Both the position numbers and the translations under genes were made by a program. From Robertkochia aurantiaca (GTDB lineage: Bacteria > Bacteroidota > Bacteroidia > Flavobacteriales > Flavobacteriaceae): a DNA stretch of 64,000 nt. Positions 10,372 to 19,507 of the stretch are shown one piece after another; positions within the stretch are counted from its first letter, which is position 1, and each line of letters opens with the position of its first letter. Below the pieces are notes generated by a model, which had not been told where the DNA came from, made no database searches, and worked only from the letters and a program-made list of their open reading frames with translations. The stretch is from the NCBI RefSeq assembly GCF_020166495.1, contig NZ_JAINZS010000001.1, forward strand, positions 434,001 through 498,000. Reading direction: 5' to 3'.

Positions 10372-11490
10372 ATGAAATTAAATATCGCTGTTTTACCCGG
10401 AGATGGAATAGGACCTGAAGTAACGCTTCAGGCTATCAAGGCGCTGAATGCCGTGGGTGAGGCTTTTAATCATCAGTTTACTTTTGAAGAGGCACCGGTA
10501 GGGGCTACAGCAATCGACAGCACGGGAGACCCACTACCGGAAAAAACCCTTGAATTATGCATGAACAGTGATGCTGTTCTTTTCGGGGCTATTGGTGATC
10601 CCAAATACGATAATGACCCTTCGGCCAAGGTACGGCCGGAACAAGGCTTATTGAAGCTAAGAAAATCATTGGGTCTTTTTACCAACATAAGGCCCATAAA
10701 GGCCTACCCTACTCTGCTCGATCAGTCTCCCTTGAAGAAAGACCGCATCGAAGGGACCGATATGACTATATACAGAGAGCTTACCGGAGGAATTTATTTC
10801 GGAGAGAAGAAATTAAATGATAAAGGAACCACAGCCTCCGACCTCTGTGAATACAGCGAATTTGAAATAGAACGCATCGCACACATGGCCTTCAAAGCGG
10901 CCAAAGCCCGTAAAGGGAAGCTGACACTTGTCGATAAAGCGAATGTACTGGAAACCTCTCGTTTATGGCGTAAGGTGGTTACAGAAATCGGAAAGAGCTA
11001 CCCTGAGGTAAGTCTTGATTTTCTTTTTGTGGATAACGCCGCCATGCAAATGATACTTAACCCTTCTCAATTCGATGTAATATTGACCGAGAATATGTTT
11101 GGTGACATCATTTCAGATGAAGGAAGCGTCATAGGTGGTTCCATTGGGCTGCTTGCCTCTGCTTCGGTGGGAGATGACAATGCATTGTTCGAACCCATAC
11201 ACGGATCATTCCCGCAGGGAAAGGGACTCGGAATAGCAAACCCTATTGCCTCCATCTTATCGGCAGCAATGCTGCTGGAGCATTTCCGGCTGTTCGAAGA
11301 AGCCGCTATCATACATAAAGCTGTTGAAAAAGCCCTTGAAATGCAGGTGGTGACTCCTGACCTGAAACCAGACAGTAAAATCAGCACCGACAAGGTTGGA
11401 GATTTTATAGCCGATTTTATCGGTCATGCTGAAGAGGTCATCAATTACAATCACGAAAACATAGAATACGGTCAATCAACTATCATATAA
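10372..11490 (+). CDS. leuB: 3-isopropylmalate dehydrogenase
   Basis: LeuB oxidises and decarboxylates 3-isopropylmalate with NAD+. The 372-residue protein starts with the typical AVLPGDGIGPEV motif. It carries RPEQGLLKLRKSLGLFTNIRP for substrate binding, the DKANVLE segment, and the metal-binding TENMFGDIISDE loop, followed by EPIHGSFP for cofactor binding. It is the last gene of leuACDB, and a strong terminator follows after ~37 bp. Confidence 0.96.
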   Translation: MKLNIAVLPGDGIGPEVTLQAIKALNAVGEAFNHQFTFEEAPVGATAIDSTGDPLPEKTLELCMNSDAVLFGAIGDPKYDNDPSAKVRPEQGLLKLRKSLGLFTNIRPIKAYPTLLDQSPLKKDRIEGTDMTIYRELTGGIYFGEKKLNDKGTTASDLCEYSEFEIERIAHMAFKAAKARKGKLTLVDKANVLETSRLWRKVVTEIGKSYPEVSLDFLFVDNAAMQMILNPSQFDVILTENMFGDIISDEGSVIGGSIGLLASASVGDDNALFEPIHGSFPQGKGLGIANPIASILSAAMLLEHFRLFEEAAIIHKAVEKALEMQVVTPDLKPDSKISTDKVGDFIADFIGHAEEVINYNHENIEYGQSTII

Positions 11491-11527
11491 TAATTAATTT
11501 GATTCGTTTTTAGTGTTTGTTGACCTG

Positions 11528-11558
11528 AAACCCTGGCTCCGGCCGGGGTTTTCTTTTT
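11528..11558 (+). terminator. Intrinsic terminator after leuB
   Basis: AAACCCTGGC (11528-11537) pairs with GCCGGGGTTT (11542-11551) through ten pairs including one G-U, with a TCCG loop and a following T-rich run. The T-run overlaps the last codon of the convergent minus-strand gene, so it may work in both directions. Confidence 0.85.
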
Positions 11559-11922
11559 AAGGTAAGGCTGCTCCCACCGGCAGGTCACATCGGTGTCCCG
11601 GCTGGCCGTGCGGTGGATTCACACGTGTGGTGGCATTTAAAATCGAACCGTCAAGTTGCGGATTCACGGGTTGGTCAAGCGAAGCTCCCACCGGCAGGTC
11701 ACATCGGTGTCCGGGTTGTCCGTGTGGCGGATTCACTCCTGAAACCGGCGCAGCCTGAATAGGATCATCGGGCTTATTAGCCTCATATTCTGCCTGCTCC
11801 TGTTCAGGATCATAACCTTCCAGCTTTTCACTTTGAGACCAGCTGTCTCCGAAATTAAGGTATACCAGTATGGCTGCCGCAAGCAGCAAAACAAGGGAAA
11901 GTATTGTAGCAGGTTTTTTCAT
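11557..11922 (-). CDS. Small membrane-anchored protein with a duplicated NPPHGQPGHRCDLPVG motif
   Basis: The 121-residue protein has one N-terminal hydrophobic segment (residues ~8-24) that should anchor it in the inner membrane or act as a signal sequence. An acidic linker (EGYDPEQEQAEYEANKPDD) follows. Then come two near-identical copies of VNPPHGQPGHRCDLPVGA (about residues 62-79 and 101-118), each with one Cys and two His in fixed spacing. I have seen this short motif in other Bacteroidota proteins but know of no assigned function. Metal or cofactor binding through the His/Cys set is only an inference. It is convergent with leuB. Confidence 0.75.
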   Translation of the reverse strand: MKKPATILSLVLLLAAAILVYLNFGDSWSQSEKLEGYDPEQEQAEYEANKPDDPIQAAPVSGVNPPHGQPGHRCDLPVGASLDQPVNPQLDGSILNATTRVNPPHGQPGHRCDLPVGAALP

Positions 11923-12012
11923 GGCACATCGTTTTGTTCTTCAAATATAGGGTTTTTTGGTTATGCGGTTACACGGTTATACAGTTATGCGGGGATGCAG
12001 GGATGCAGTTAC

Positions 12013-12044
12013 GGGTTATGGGGTTATGGGGTTATGGGGTTATG
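12013..12044. repeat. Octamer array gggttatg x4 (G-rich arm)
   Basis: Four exact copies of gggttatg, preceded by degenerate relatives (ggttatgc, ggttacac, ggttatac, agttatgc) from about 11959. This is the G-rich arm of the spacer element whose C-rich arm is at 12475-12562. Confidence 0.92.
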
Positions 12045-12045
12045 A

Positions 12046-12214
12046 AATTTACACGGTTGCGCCATTTACAATTGAACATTCATGATCGCTTACTTCGGTT
12101 CACGCTACTTCCGGGAAATGAGATTATTACTTACTTAACCCTTAATAATTTATCATTCTCCACTCACGACTCACGACTCACAATTAAAAAATTTTCAGGG
12201 ATACGGTTATACGG
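12046..12214 (+). repeat. Direct repeat copy 1
   Basis: This segment recurs at 12238-12420 in the same orientation. Shared blocks include acaattgaacattcatgat, acgctacttccgggaaatg and attacttacttaaccctta. Copy 1 lacks an insert of about 16 bp found near the start of copy 2. There is no coding potential and no terminal inverted repeat. Confidence 0.85.
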
Positions 12215-12237
12215 TTTACGGTTATGCGGTTATGGGG

Positions 12238-12420
12238 AATTTAAACGGTTGAGCCTTTTATAAGGCTATAATTTACAATTGAACATTCATGATGGCTTAC
12301 TTCGACCAACGCTACTTCCGGGAAATGGGACTATTACTTACTTAACCCTTAAATAATTTATCATTCTCTACTCCCGACTCACGACTCACAATTTAAAACT
12401 TTCCGTGGATACGGTTATAC
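12238..12420 (+). repeat. Direct repeat copy 2
   Basis: Second copy of the repeat at 12046-12214. It is slightly longer because of an insertion around 12255-12270 that forms a small palindrome (agccttttataaggct). Both copies end in the same ggatacggttatac word. Confidence 0.85.
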
Positions 12421-12474
12421 AGTTATACGGTTAAGCGGTTATACAGTTATGCGGGGATGCAGGGAAAACAATTT

Positions 12475-12562
12475 ATACCTTCATACCCTCATACCTTCAT
12501 ACCCTCATACCTTCATACCTTCATACCTCCATACCCTCATACCCTCATACCCTCATCCCCTC
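12475..12562. repeat. Octamer array ataccctc/ataccttc, ~11 units (C-rich arm)
   Basis: Eleven consecutive 8-bp units (ataccttc, ataccctc and close variants) span 88 bp without a break in phase. The array ends where the A-run of the gapN terminator begins. Confidence 0.93.
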
Positions 12563-12597
12563 AAAAAAAAAAGCCGACCTCATTTAAGAAGCCGGCT
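12563..12597 (-). terminator. Intrinsic terminator for gapN
   Basis: Read on the minus strand, AGCCGGC pairs with GTCGGCT (12597-12591 with 12578-12572, one G-U), followed by ten U residues. It lies 29 bp after the gapN stop codon. Confidence 0.8.
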
Positions 12598-12625
12598 CCA
12601 ACCATTAATTAAAGGTTTCGGGGGA

Positions 12626-14251
12626 TTAAAGAATATAATCGGTGCTCACGAAATTAGAGGCTTTACTGCCCAAAAGATCATTGAGAATACGGTTGTTATA
12701 ATCATTGTCTTTAGAAGCCACAAAGGTCCTGATCGAGAATGACCTGAGCGCGTCGTGTACGCTAAGGGTGCCCACTGCAGAGTCTTTCCTTCCGGTAAAA
12801 GGATATACATCGGGGCCTCTCTGGCATTGTGAGTTCAGGTTTACCCGGCAGACCAGGTTTACCAGGGTATCGATCAGCGGTGCCAGGGTTCTGATATCCT
12901 TCCCGAAAAGACTTACCTGTTGTCCGTAATTCGAATCGGCTATATCATCCAGAGGCTTGTCGATCTCATCAAATGGCACAACGGGAATAACAGGACCAAA
13001 CTGTTCTTCATGAAAGACCCTCATCTTTCTATTAACGGGATATAGTACAGCAGGATAGATATAGTTCTCAGATATCTTCCCTCCCTTTTTGTTGAGTATG
13101 TCTGCTCCGTGTTCACGTGCATCGGCGATCAGTTCCTGGATATAACCGGGCTTATCGGGTTCAGGAAGGGGAGTGAGTTTCACATCCGGCTCCCATGGGT
13201 TGCCGAACTTGAGTTCATCGACCCTTTTAGCAAACCGGCGATTGAATTCATCTACGATCTCCTCATGCACATATAACAGCTTAAGAGCCGTACATCGCTG
13301 ACCGTTGAAAGAAAGGGTTCCCGTGATGCATTCCTCTATCGCCAGATCCAGGTCTGCGTCAGGCATTACTATGGCCGGATTCTTTGCTTCCAGTCCGAGA
13401 ACCAGTCGTAACCTGTTCTTGTAAGGGTGTTGATCCTGAAGTGCAACGGCTGAACGACTGTTTCCGATAAGTGCCAATACGTCGATGCGGCCTGATTGCA
13501 TGATAGGAGCTGCCACCTCTCTCCCGCGTCCGAACACTATATTGATAACCCCTTTTGGAAAACTGCTTTTAAATGCCTCCAGTAAGGGGGTAATCAGTAA
13601 AACGCCGTGCTTGGCCGGTTTGAAAATGGCTGTATTTCCCATCATCAGCGCGGGAATCAGTAAGGCAAAAGCCTCATTCAGCGGATAGTTGTATGGGCCC
13701 AGGCACAGTACGATGCCGAGCGGACCTCTTCGAATGTGCGCATAGATACCATCTCTTTTCTTGAAATTTGCCGAGTCACGGTCCAGCTGTTTGTACTCTT
13801 CGATAGTATCATAAATATATTCAACGGTACGGTCAAATTCCTTTTGTGAATCGGGCAGGTTCTTTCCGATCTCCCACATCAGTAATTTAACCACTTCATC
13901 GCGTTTCTTTTCCATCTGCCTGACGAACTTTTCCATACAGGCCACCCGGTCAGCGACCTTCATGGTAGGCCACAGGCCCTTTCCCTTATCAAATGCATGG
14001 GCTGCAGCTTCCAGAGCCTGGTCAGCCTCGGGTTTACTCATATAAGGAATACTGCCCAAAAGCGTGGGCTCATAATCGGCGGTTTTAGAAATGGTTGAAT
14101 ATACTTCGGTGGTTTTTCCCTCCCACGACTTCAAAACACCATTGACCAACCATTGCCTTTGGTGTATGGGTTCGTTGATTTCAAATCGTTCCGGTATGAC
14201 CGGTTTGTTTTTGGTTTTCATAAGGTTTTTAAACTTTTTGCTGATTTCCAT
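12626..14251 (-). CDS. gapN: NADP-dependent glyceraldehyde-3-phosphate dehydrogenase (non-phosphorylating), ALDH superfamily
   Basis: This ~541-residue ALDH-fold enzyme is expected to oxidise glyceraldehyde-3-phosphate directly to 3-phosphoglycerate with NADP+, giving NADPH without ATP. The family signature is visible in [22 protein letters not shown] (here with '[10 protein letters not shown]' as the core), the active-site Glu in LGLEAKNP and the catalytic Cys in [13 protein letters not shown] choose ATG 14251. An upstream in-frame TTG at 14296 is part of a promoter box. The gene follows ilvA but has its own candidate promoter and terminator. Assignment to GapN rather than another ALDH rests on overall resemblance. 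Confidence 0.82.
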   Translation of the reverse strand: MEISKKFKNLMKTKNKPVIPERFEINEPIHQRQWLVNGVLKSWEGKTTEVYSTISKTADYEPTLLGSIPYMSKPEADQALEAAAHAFDKGKGLWPTMKVADRVACMEKFVRQMEKKRDEVVKLLMWEIGKNLPDSQKEFDRTVEYIYDTIEEYKQLDRDSANFKKRDGIYAHIRRGPLGIVLCLGPYNYPLNEAFALLIPALMMGNTAIFKPAKHGVLLITPLLEAFKSSFPKGVINIVFGRGREVAAPIMQSGRIDVLALIGNSRSAVALQDQHPYKNRLRLVLGLEAKNPAIVMPDADLDLAIEECITGTLSFNGQRCTALKLLYVHEEIVDEFNRRFAKRVDELKFGNPWEPDVKLTPLPEPDKPGYIQELIADAREHGADILNKKGGKISENYIYPAVLYPVNRKMRVFHEEQFGPVIPVVPFDEIDKPLDDIADSNYGQQVSLFGKDIRTLAPLIDTLVNLVCRVNLNSQCQRGPDVYPFTGRKDSAVGTLSVHDALRSFSIRTFVASKDNDYNNRILNDLLGSKASNFVSTDYIL

Positions 14252-14293
14252 ACTGGAAATCCCACTAAATTTCGGCAATAGCCTGATAGAAAT

Positions 14294-14323
14294 CAAATAT
14301 TTAGAGGAGCTTTTCTACGCAAA
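14294..14323 (-). promoter_or_regulatory. Candidate promoter for gapN
   Basis: On the minus strand, TTTG (14323-14320) and AATATTTG (14301-14294) are 18 bp apart. One base differs from TAnnTTTG. It implies a ~35-nt leader before ATG 14251. Confidence 0.45.
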
Positions 14324-14332
14324 CGTTTGATA

Positions 14333-15613
14333 TCAAACCAGGAACTGAAACAAGTCGGGTTTATCATTCAGATAGTCTCCGTAGAAATTGTGATCCTTCA
14401 TCCTTTTGATCAGGGGTTGCAGGTCATCAGGCGACTTCAATTCAATGCCGACCACCGCCGGGCCATTCTCCCTGGCGTGTTTTTTAGAGTATTCGAAATG
14501 CGTGATGTCATCGGTTGGCCCCAGTATTTCTGCCACAAATTCTTTCAGAGCCCCTGCTCTTTGCGGGAAGCGCACGATAAAATAATGCTTCAGACGAGCA
14601 TGAAGTAAGGCTCTTTCTTTTATCTCGGCCGTTCGTGTGATGTCGTTGTTGCTTCCGCTTACGATACAAACCACATTTTTTCCTGCGATCTCATCCTTAA
14701 ACTGGTCCAGAGCCGAAAGTGTCAGGGCTCCTGCCGGTTCAACCACTATGGCGTCTTTATTATAAAGGTCGAGAATCTCCTGGCAGATCTTTCCTTCGGG
14801 CACCGTTACCATTTCATGAAGATGATCCCTGCAGATGGCGAATGTTTTGTCTCCGACCTTTTGAACGGCAGCACCGTCAACGAATTTATCGATCGAGCTC
14901 AATTCGGTGTTCCTGCCCATTTTCATCGAGGTCTTCATCGAGGGGGCTCCTTCGGGCTCCACCCCGATTATCTTCGTATCGGGAGATAGAACGCTGAAGA
15001 CCGAAAGCAGACCGGAAGCGAGACCGCCTCCCCCGACGGCGACAAATACGTAATCGACAGGGTTCTTGGTTTGTTCCAGTATTTCCAGTCCTACCGTTGC
15101 CTGCCCTTCGATTACTTTGGTGTCATCAAAAGGGTGCACAAAGGTTTTCCCTTGTTTTTCACAAGCCCGCATAGCAGCTTTATAGGCATCGTCGAACGTG
15201 TCTCCTTCCAGTACGATATCGATATACCCTTCTCCGAACATTTCGACCTGCTCGATCTTTTGTTTCGGTGTGGGTGAAGGCATATAGATCGTGCCATGAA
15301 TTTTCAGGGTACGGCATGAAAAGGCTACTCCCTGGGAATGATTCCCGGCTGAGGCACAGACAATACCCCTTTCCCGTTGTTCACTGCTAAGAGAACTTAT
15401 CTTATTATAGGCACCTCTTATCTTATAGGATCGAACCTGCTGCAGGTCTTCCCTTTTGAGCATTATGTTAGCCCGGTATTTCCCGGAATAACGAATGTTC
15501 TGTAATAAAGGGGTTACCGCCGATACGCCTTTAAGGTTTTGCGCTGCCTTTCTGACGTCTGCTATTTCAGGGAACCAGGTTTTGTCTGATTCTTTCGTTT
15601 TCGTTGTTTCCAT
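14333..15613 (-). CDS. ilvA: Threonine deaminase (threonine ammonia-lyase)
   Basis: IlvA converts threonine to 2-oxobutanoate, the entry to isoleucine synthesis. It is a PLP enzyme with the lysine in SYKIRGAYNKI and the phosphate-binding glycine loop VGGGGLASG. The catalytic domain is followed by a single ACT-like regulatory region (residues ~335-426, beginning HYFIVRFPQRAGALKEF). The E. coli enzyme has two and is ~514 residues. I start at ATG 15613, preceded by a clear AGGAG ribosome-binding sequence. A GTG at 15664 would add 17 residues of low quality. It is the last gene of the ilv cluster. Confidence 0.93.
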   Translation of the reverse strand: METTKTKESDKTWFPEIADVRKAAQNLKGVSAVTPLLQNIRYSGKYRANIMLKREDLQQVRSYKIRGAYNKISSLSSEQRERGIVCASAGNHSQGVAFSCRTLKIHGTIYMPSPTPKQKIEQVEMFGEGYIDIVLEGDTFDDAYKAAMRACEKQGKTFVHPFDDTKVIEGQATVGLEILEQTKNPVDYVFVAVGGGGLASGLLSVFSVLSPDTKIIGVEPEGAPSMKTSMKMGRNTELSSIDKFVDGAAVQKVGDKTFAICRDHLHEMVTVPEGKICQEILDLYNKDAIVVEPAGALTLSALDQFKDEIAGKNVVCIVSGSNNDITRTAEIKERALLHARLKHYFIVRFPQRAGALKEFVAEILGPTDDITHFEYSKKHARENGPAVVGIELKSPDDLQPLIKRMKDHNFYGDYLNDKPDLFQFLV

Positions 15614-15691
15614 CTCGTCTCCTTCTCTTTTAAACAGGGAAAGGGTACTGCAAAACTGAAGCACCCTTAAACCCCTGTTCCATTACAGGAA

Positions 15692-17164
15692 TTATTCTCT
15701 TATTGCCTTCATGGCGGTCATCGAAGCCCGCAGCCACTCTCCCACAGCCTCGACCGGGTGATTTCTGATAGCAGCGTTCACCTCAATGAGGGTCTTGTTA
15801 TCAACGGCTGTTTCATGAGTGAATGGCTTTCCGATCACTTTGGTATCGATCGATTTCATAAAATCAGCCAACAATGGCTTACAGGCATGATCGAACAAAT
15901 AACAACCATACTCTGCCGTATCAGAAATGATCCTGTTCATTTCAAACAGCTTCTTTCGCGCAATGGTATTAGCGATAAGCGGCGTTTCGTGTAACGACTC
16001 ATAGTAGGCTGATTCTTCGATGATACCTGCCTCTGTCATGGTTTCAAAGGCCAGTTCCACCCCGGCTTTCACCATGGCAACCATCAGGGTGCCGTGATCG
16101 AAATATTCCTGTTCAGCAATGGGCATATCTCCTGACTCGGTCTTTTCAAAGGCCGTCTCTCCGGTTGCCTTACGCCATTTTAACAAATTCGCATCATCAT
16201 TGGCCCAATCTTCCATCATGGTCTTTGAAAAATGTCCGCTCATGATATCATCCATATGCTTCTGAAACAAGGGTCTCATGATCTCCTTCAGGTCTTCAGA
16301 TAATCTGAAGGCTTCGATCTTTGCCGGATTTGAAAGACGATCCATCATATTGGTGATTCCTCCGTGTTTAAGAGCCTCAGTAATGGTCTCCCATCCATAT
16401 TGTACCAATTTGGCCGCATATGCCGGTTCCACCCCCTGCTGGGTCAGTTTATCAAAACAAAGTATCGATCCGGTTTGCAGAAGACCGCAGAGAATGGTCT
16501 GCTCTCCCATAAGATCAGATTTCACTTCAGCTACGAAAGAAGACCTGAGCACCCCTGCCCTGTGACCTCCGGTCGCTACAGCATAGGCTTTGGCTTGTTC
16601 CAGTCCTTTTCCTTCGGGGTCATTTTCCGGATGCACCGCGATGAGGGTAGGCACGCCGAAGCCACGTTTATACTCTTCCCGAACTTCAGATCCGGGACAT
16701 TTGGGCGCCACCATGATAACAGTGATATCTTCCCTGATCTGCATGCCTTCTTCCACTATATTGAAACCGTGAGAATACGACAATGTCGCTCCTTTTTTCA
16801 TCAGTGGCATAATGGTGCTGACTACCTGGCTATGTTGTTTATCAGGGGTCAGGTTACAGACCAGATCAGCATCGGGAATCAGCTCTTCGTAGGTTCCGGT
16901 TTTAAATCCGTTTTCAGTGGCATTCTTATAAGACTGCCGCTTTTCATCAATCGCACTTTTTCTCAGTGCGTAAGAGATATCAAGGCCTGAATCGCGCATG
17001 TTAAGCCCCTGGTTCAGCCCCTGGGCTCCGCAACCTACGATCACGATCTTGTGATCTTTCAGGGCATCGATACCGTTTTCGAATTCACTTTGATCCATGA
17101 ATTCGCAAACACCTAATTGTTGTAATTGTTCACGTAATGATAGGGTATTGAAATAATTTGCCAT
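15692..17164 (-). CDS. ilvC: Ketol-acid reductoisomerase (class II)
   Basis: IlvC isomerises and reduces acetolactate or acetohydroxybutyrate with NADPH and Mg2+. The Rossmann motif [17 protein letters not shown] lies near residue 45. At 490 residues this is the long class II enzyme with a duplicated knotted domain, as in E. coli, rather than the ~330-residue class I form. The duplicated C-terminal domain includes the acidic metal-binding helices ([12 protein letters not shown]). It lies between ilvN and ilvA with spacers of 34 and 78 bp. Confidence 0.96.
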   Translation of the reverse strand: MANYFNTLSLREQLQQLGVCEFMDQSEFENGIDALKDHKIVIVGCGAQGLNQGLNMRDSGLDISYALRKSAIDEKRQSYKNATENGFKTGTYEELIPDADLVCNLTPDKQHSQVVSTIMPLMKKGATLSYSHGFNIVEEGMQIREDITVIMVAPKCPGSEVREEYKRGFGVPTLIAVHPENDPEGKGLEQAKAYAVATGGHRAGVLRSSFVAEVKSDLMGEQTILCGLLQTGSILCFDKLTQQGVEPAYAAKLVQYGWETITEALKHGGITNMMDRLSNPAKIEAFRLSEDLKEIMRPLFQKHMDDIMSGHFSKTMMEDWANDDANLLKWRKATGETAFEKTESGDMPIAEQEYFDHGTLMVAMVKAGVELAFETMTEAGIIEESAYYESLHETPLIANTIARKKLFEMNRIISDTAEYGCYLFDHACKPLLADFMKSIDTKVIGKPFTHETAVDNKTLIEVNAAIRNHPVEAVGEWLRASMTAMKAIRE

Positions 17165-17198
17165 TACTCGTTTTTTCAGTTTTATATTAATTAGTTGA

Positions 17199-17726
17199 TC
17201 AGTGTTGAAATTCTTTTAAAATTGTGGTCACCGGCATTTGTCCTTTGGTCACCGATATTCTTCCCGAACGAACGAATTGCATGATGCCATAAGGTTTGAA
17301 ACGGTCATAAAGCGCTTCGATCTCATCTCTTCTGCCTGATTTTGAAAGCACGAAGAACTCCGGCGAAACCGTTACGATCTCAGCATGACTTTCCTTTATG
17401 ATATTCTGTATCTGTCGCTCTTCGAACAGCAGGCTTGATGCGATCTTAAAGAGAGCCGTTTCCTGGAAAATGGTCTCTTCATCGGTGTGGTAATACGCCC
17501 TGATGACCTCTATCTGTTTTTCGATCTGGCCTACGATGCGTTTCACCCATGTTTCGGTGGTATGCACCACGATCACGAACCGCATCACGCCTTCGATCTC
17601 TGAGCCCGAAACGTTTAGACTGCTGATACTTATATGACGTTTTAGAAATATCCCCGAGATACGATTCAGGAGGCCGAGCTTATTTTCTGTATATACCGAA
17701 ATGGTAAAGTTTTGTTTTTCTTCCAT
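17199..17726 (-). CDS. ilvN: Acetolactate synthase small (regulatory) subunit
   Basis: The 175-residue protein starts with an ACT domain ([21 protein letters not shown], written here as two conserved segments [13 protein letters not shown] and ISISSLNV). A C-terminal half of the kind that activates the catalytic subunit follows. It should confer valine feedback control on IlvB. It starts 18 bp after ilvB, in the usual subunit order. Confidence 0.95.
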   Translation of the reverse strand: MEEKQNFTISVYTENKLGLLNRISGIFLKRHISISSLNVSGSEIEGVMRFVIVVHTTETWVKRIVGQIEKQIEVIRAYYHTDEETIFQETALFKIASSLLFEERQIQNIIKESHAEIVTVSPEFFVLSKSGRRDEIEALYDRFKPYGIMQFVRSGRISVTKGQMPVTTILKEFQH

Positions 17727-17744
17727 GACTGCTTAATTATAATA

Positions 17745-19478
17745 TCAACTCAATCTGATATCAGATACCGACGCTCCGGAAGGCACCATAGGGAACACAT
17801 TATCTTCTTTTTCTACGCATACTTCCAGGAAAAACGCTTCTTTTGAAGCCATCATATCTTCAACGGCTGCCTTCAGGTCTCCTCTTTCAGACACCCTTCG
17901 CGCTTCGATATGATATCCCTTTGCAATGGTAACAAAGTCAGGATTGGTGAGTTCGGTTGAGGCATATCGCTTATCAAAAAAGAGTTGCTGCCATTGTCTC
18001 ACCATCCCCAGGAAGTTATTATTTAGTACCACGATCTTCACCGGTACACCTGTTTGGAAGATGGTTCCCAATTCCTGGATGGTCATTTGATATCCTCCGT
18101 CTCCGATCACGGCCACCACGTCTCTATCAGGAGCTCCCATTTTGGCTCCGATAGCTGCCGGAAGGGCAAACCCCATCGTTCCCAGGCCGCCTGAAGTGAT
18201 ATTACTTTTACTGGCTTTAAACTTGGCATATCGGCAGGCGATCATCTGGTGCTGACCTACATCGGAAACGATAACCGCTTCCTGACCGGAAGCCTTATTG
18301 ATTTCCTCTATTACCTCACCCATGGTCAGGCCGGTCTTTTCAGGATGCAAATCGTTCTTGATCACCTGTTTAAATTCCTCTTCATATTTTTCATGAAAGG
18401 CTCCCAGCCATTCTTTGTGCTCGTTCTTATCGATCATGGGGAGCAGTCGCTCCAAAGATTCCTTCACATCTCCCAGCACGGCAACATCGGCCTTCACATT
18501 CTTATCGATCTCGGCGGGATCAATCTCGAAGTGTAATACTTTAGCCTGTTTGGCATAGGTGTCAAGATTACCCGTCACCCGGTCGTCGAACCGCATTCCA
18601 AGGGCGATCAAAACATCGCATTCGTTCGTTAGCACGTTTGGTCCGTAATTACCATGCATTCCCACCATTCCCACGTTCAGGGGATGTTCGCTCGGAAGGG
18701 CTGAGGCTCCGAGGATGGTCCATGCAGCAGGAATCCCTGCTTTTTCAACCAGTGCTTTCAGTTCATTTTCAGCATGGCCGAGAATGATCCCCTGTCCCCA
18801 GACGATCAGGGGCTTTTTAGCCTGGTTAATGGCTTTTGCCGCCTCCCCAAGACAGAAATCATCTGCCTTTGGAACCGGTTTATAACTTCTTATACCCGTA
18901 CATTTATCATAACTGAAATCCATTTCCTCGAACTGAGCATTCTTGGTAATATCGATAAGTACCGGTCCGGGCCGCCCGCTGCGGGCGATAAAAAAGGCCT
19001 TGGCTATGATCTCCGGAATTTCTTCAGCATGTGTGATCTGATAATTCCATTTGGTTACTGGCGTAGAAATACCCACGATATCGGTTTCCTGAAAGGCATC
19101 TGATCCCAACAGATGGCGTGGCACCTGTCCGGTTATACACACCATGGGTGTTGAATCGATCTGGGCATCTGCAAGACCGGTGACCAGGTTAGTGGCTCCC
19201 GGACCTGAAGTGGCCATGGCTACCCCTACCCTGCCAGACACCCGGGCATAGCCCTGTGCTGCATGGGTAGCGCCCTGTTCATGACGCGTAAGCACGTGAT
19301 GGAGCTTATCCCTGAACTTATAGAGTTCATCATATATCGGCATGATGGCTCCACCGGGATAACCGTATATCGTATCTACACCTTCGGCCAGTAAGCAATG
19401 CATTACCGCCTCAGCCCCCGTGATCTTTAAACGGGTGGGAGTAGCTTTACCTTCTTTTTTCAATGTTTTTAATTCCAT
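17745..19478 (-). CDS. ilvB: Acetolactate synthase large (catalytic) subunit
   Basis: This thiamine-diphosphate enzyme of 577 residues joins two pyruvates, or pyruvate and 2-oxobutanoate. The sequence shows the catalytic Glu segment (YGYPGGAIMPIYDEL, then RHEQGATHAAQGYAR), the FAD-region LIALGMRFDDRVTG, and the ThDP motif GDGGYQMTIQELGT...NNNFLGMVRQW. It is flanked by ilvD (upstream by 29 bp) and ilvN. Confidence 0.96.
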   Translation of the reverse strand: MELKTLKKEGKATPTRLKITGAEAVMHCLLAEGVDTIYGYPGGAIMPIYDELYKFRDKLHHVLTRHEQGATHAAQGYARVSGRVGVAMATSGPGATNLVTGLADAQIDSTPMVCITGQVPRHLLGSDAFQETDIVGISTPVTKWNYQITHAEEIPEIIAKAFFIARSGRPGPVLIDITKNAQFEEMDFSYDKCTGIRSYKPVPKADDFCLGEAAKAINQAKKPLIVWGQGIILGHAENELKALVEKAGIPAAWTILGASALPSEHPLNVGMVGMHGNYGPNVLTNECDVLIALGMRFDDRVTGNLDTYAKQAKVLHFEIDPAEIDKNVKADVAVLGDVKESLERLLPMIDKNEHKEWLGAFHEKYEEEFKQVIKNDLHPEKTGLTMGEVIEEINKASGQEAVIVSDVGQHQMIACRYAKFKASKSNITSGGLGTMGFALPAAIGAKMGAPDRDVVAVIGDGGYQMTIQELGTIFQTGVPVKIVVLNNNFLGMVRQWQQLFFDKRYASTELTNPDFVTIAKGYHIEARRVSERGDLKAAVEDMMASKEAFFLEVCVEKEDNVFPMVPSGASVSDIRLS

Positions 19479-19507
19479 GGTGATTCAATAAAAATGGATT
19501 GTAACTG

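Larger units (their letters stand above)
11923..12625. other. Repeat-filled 703-bp spacer without genes
   Basis: This spacer holds a G-rich word region (11955-12044), a ~170-180-bp imperfect direct duplication (12046-12214 and 12238-12420), a C-rich octamer array (12475-12562) and the gapN terminator. No reading frame here looks coding. Confidence 0.8.
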
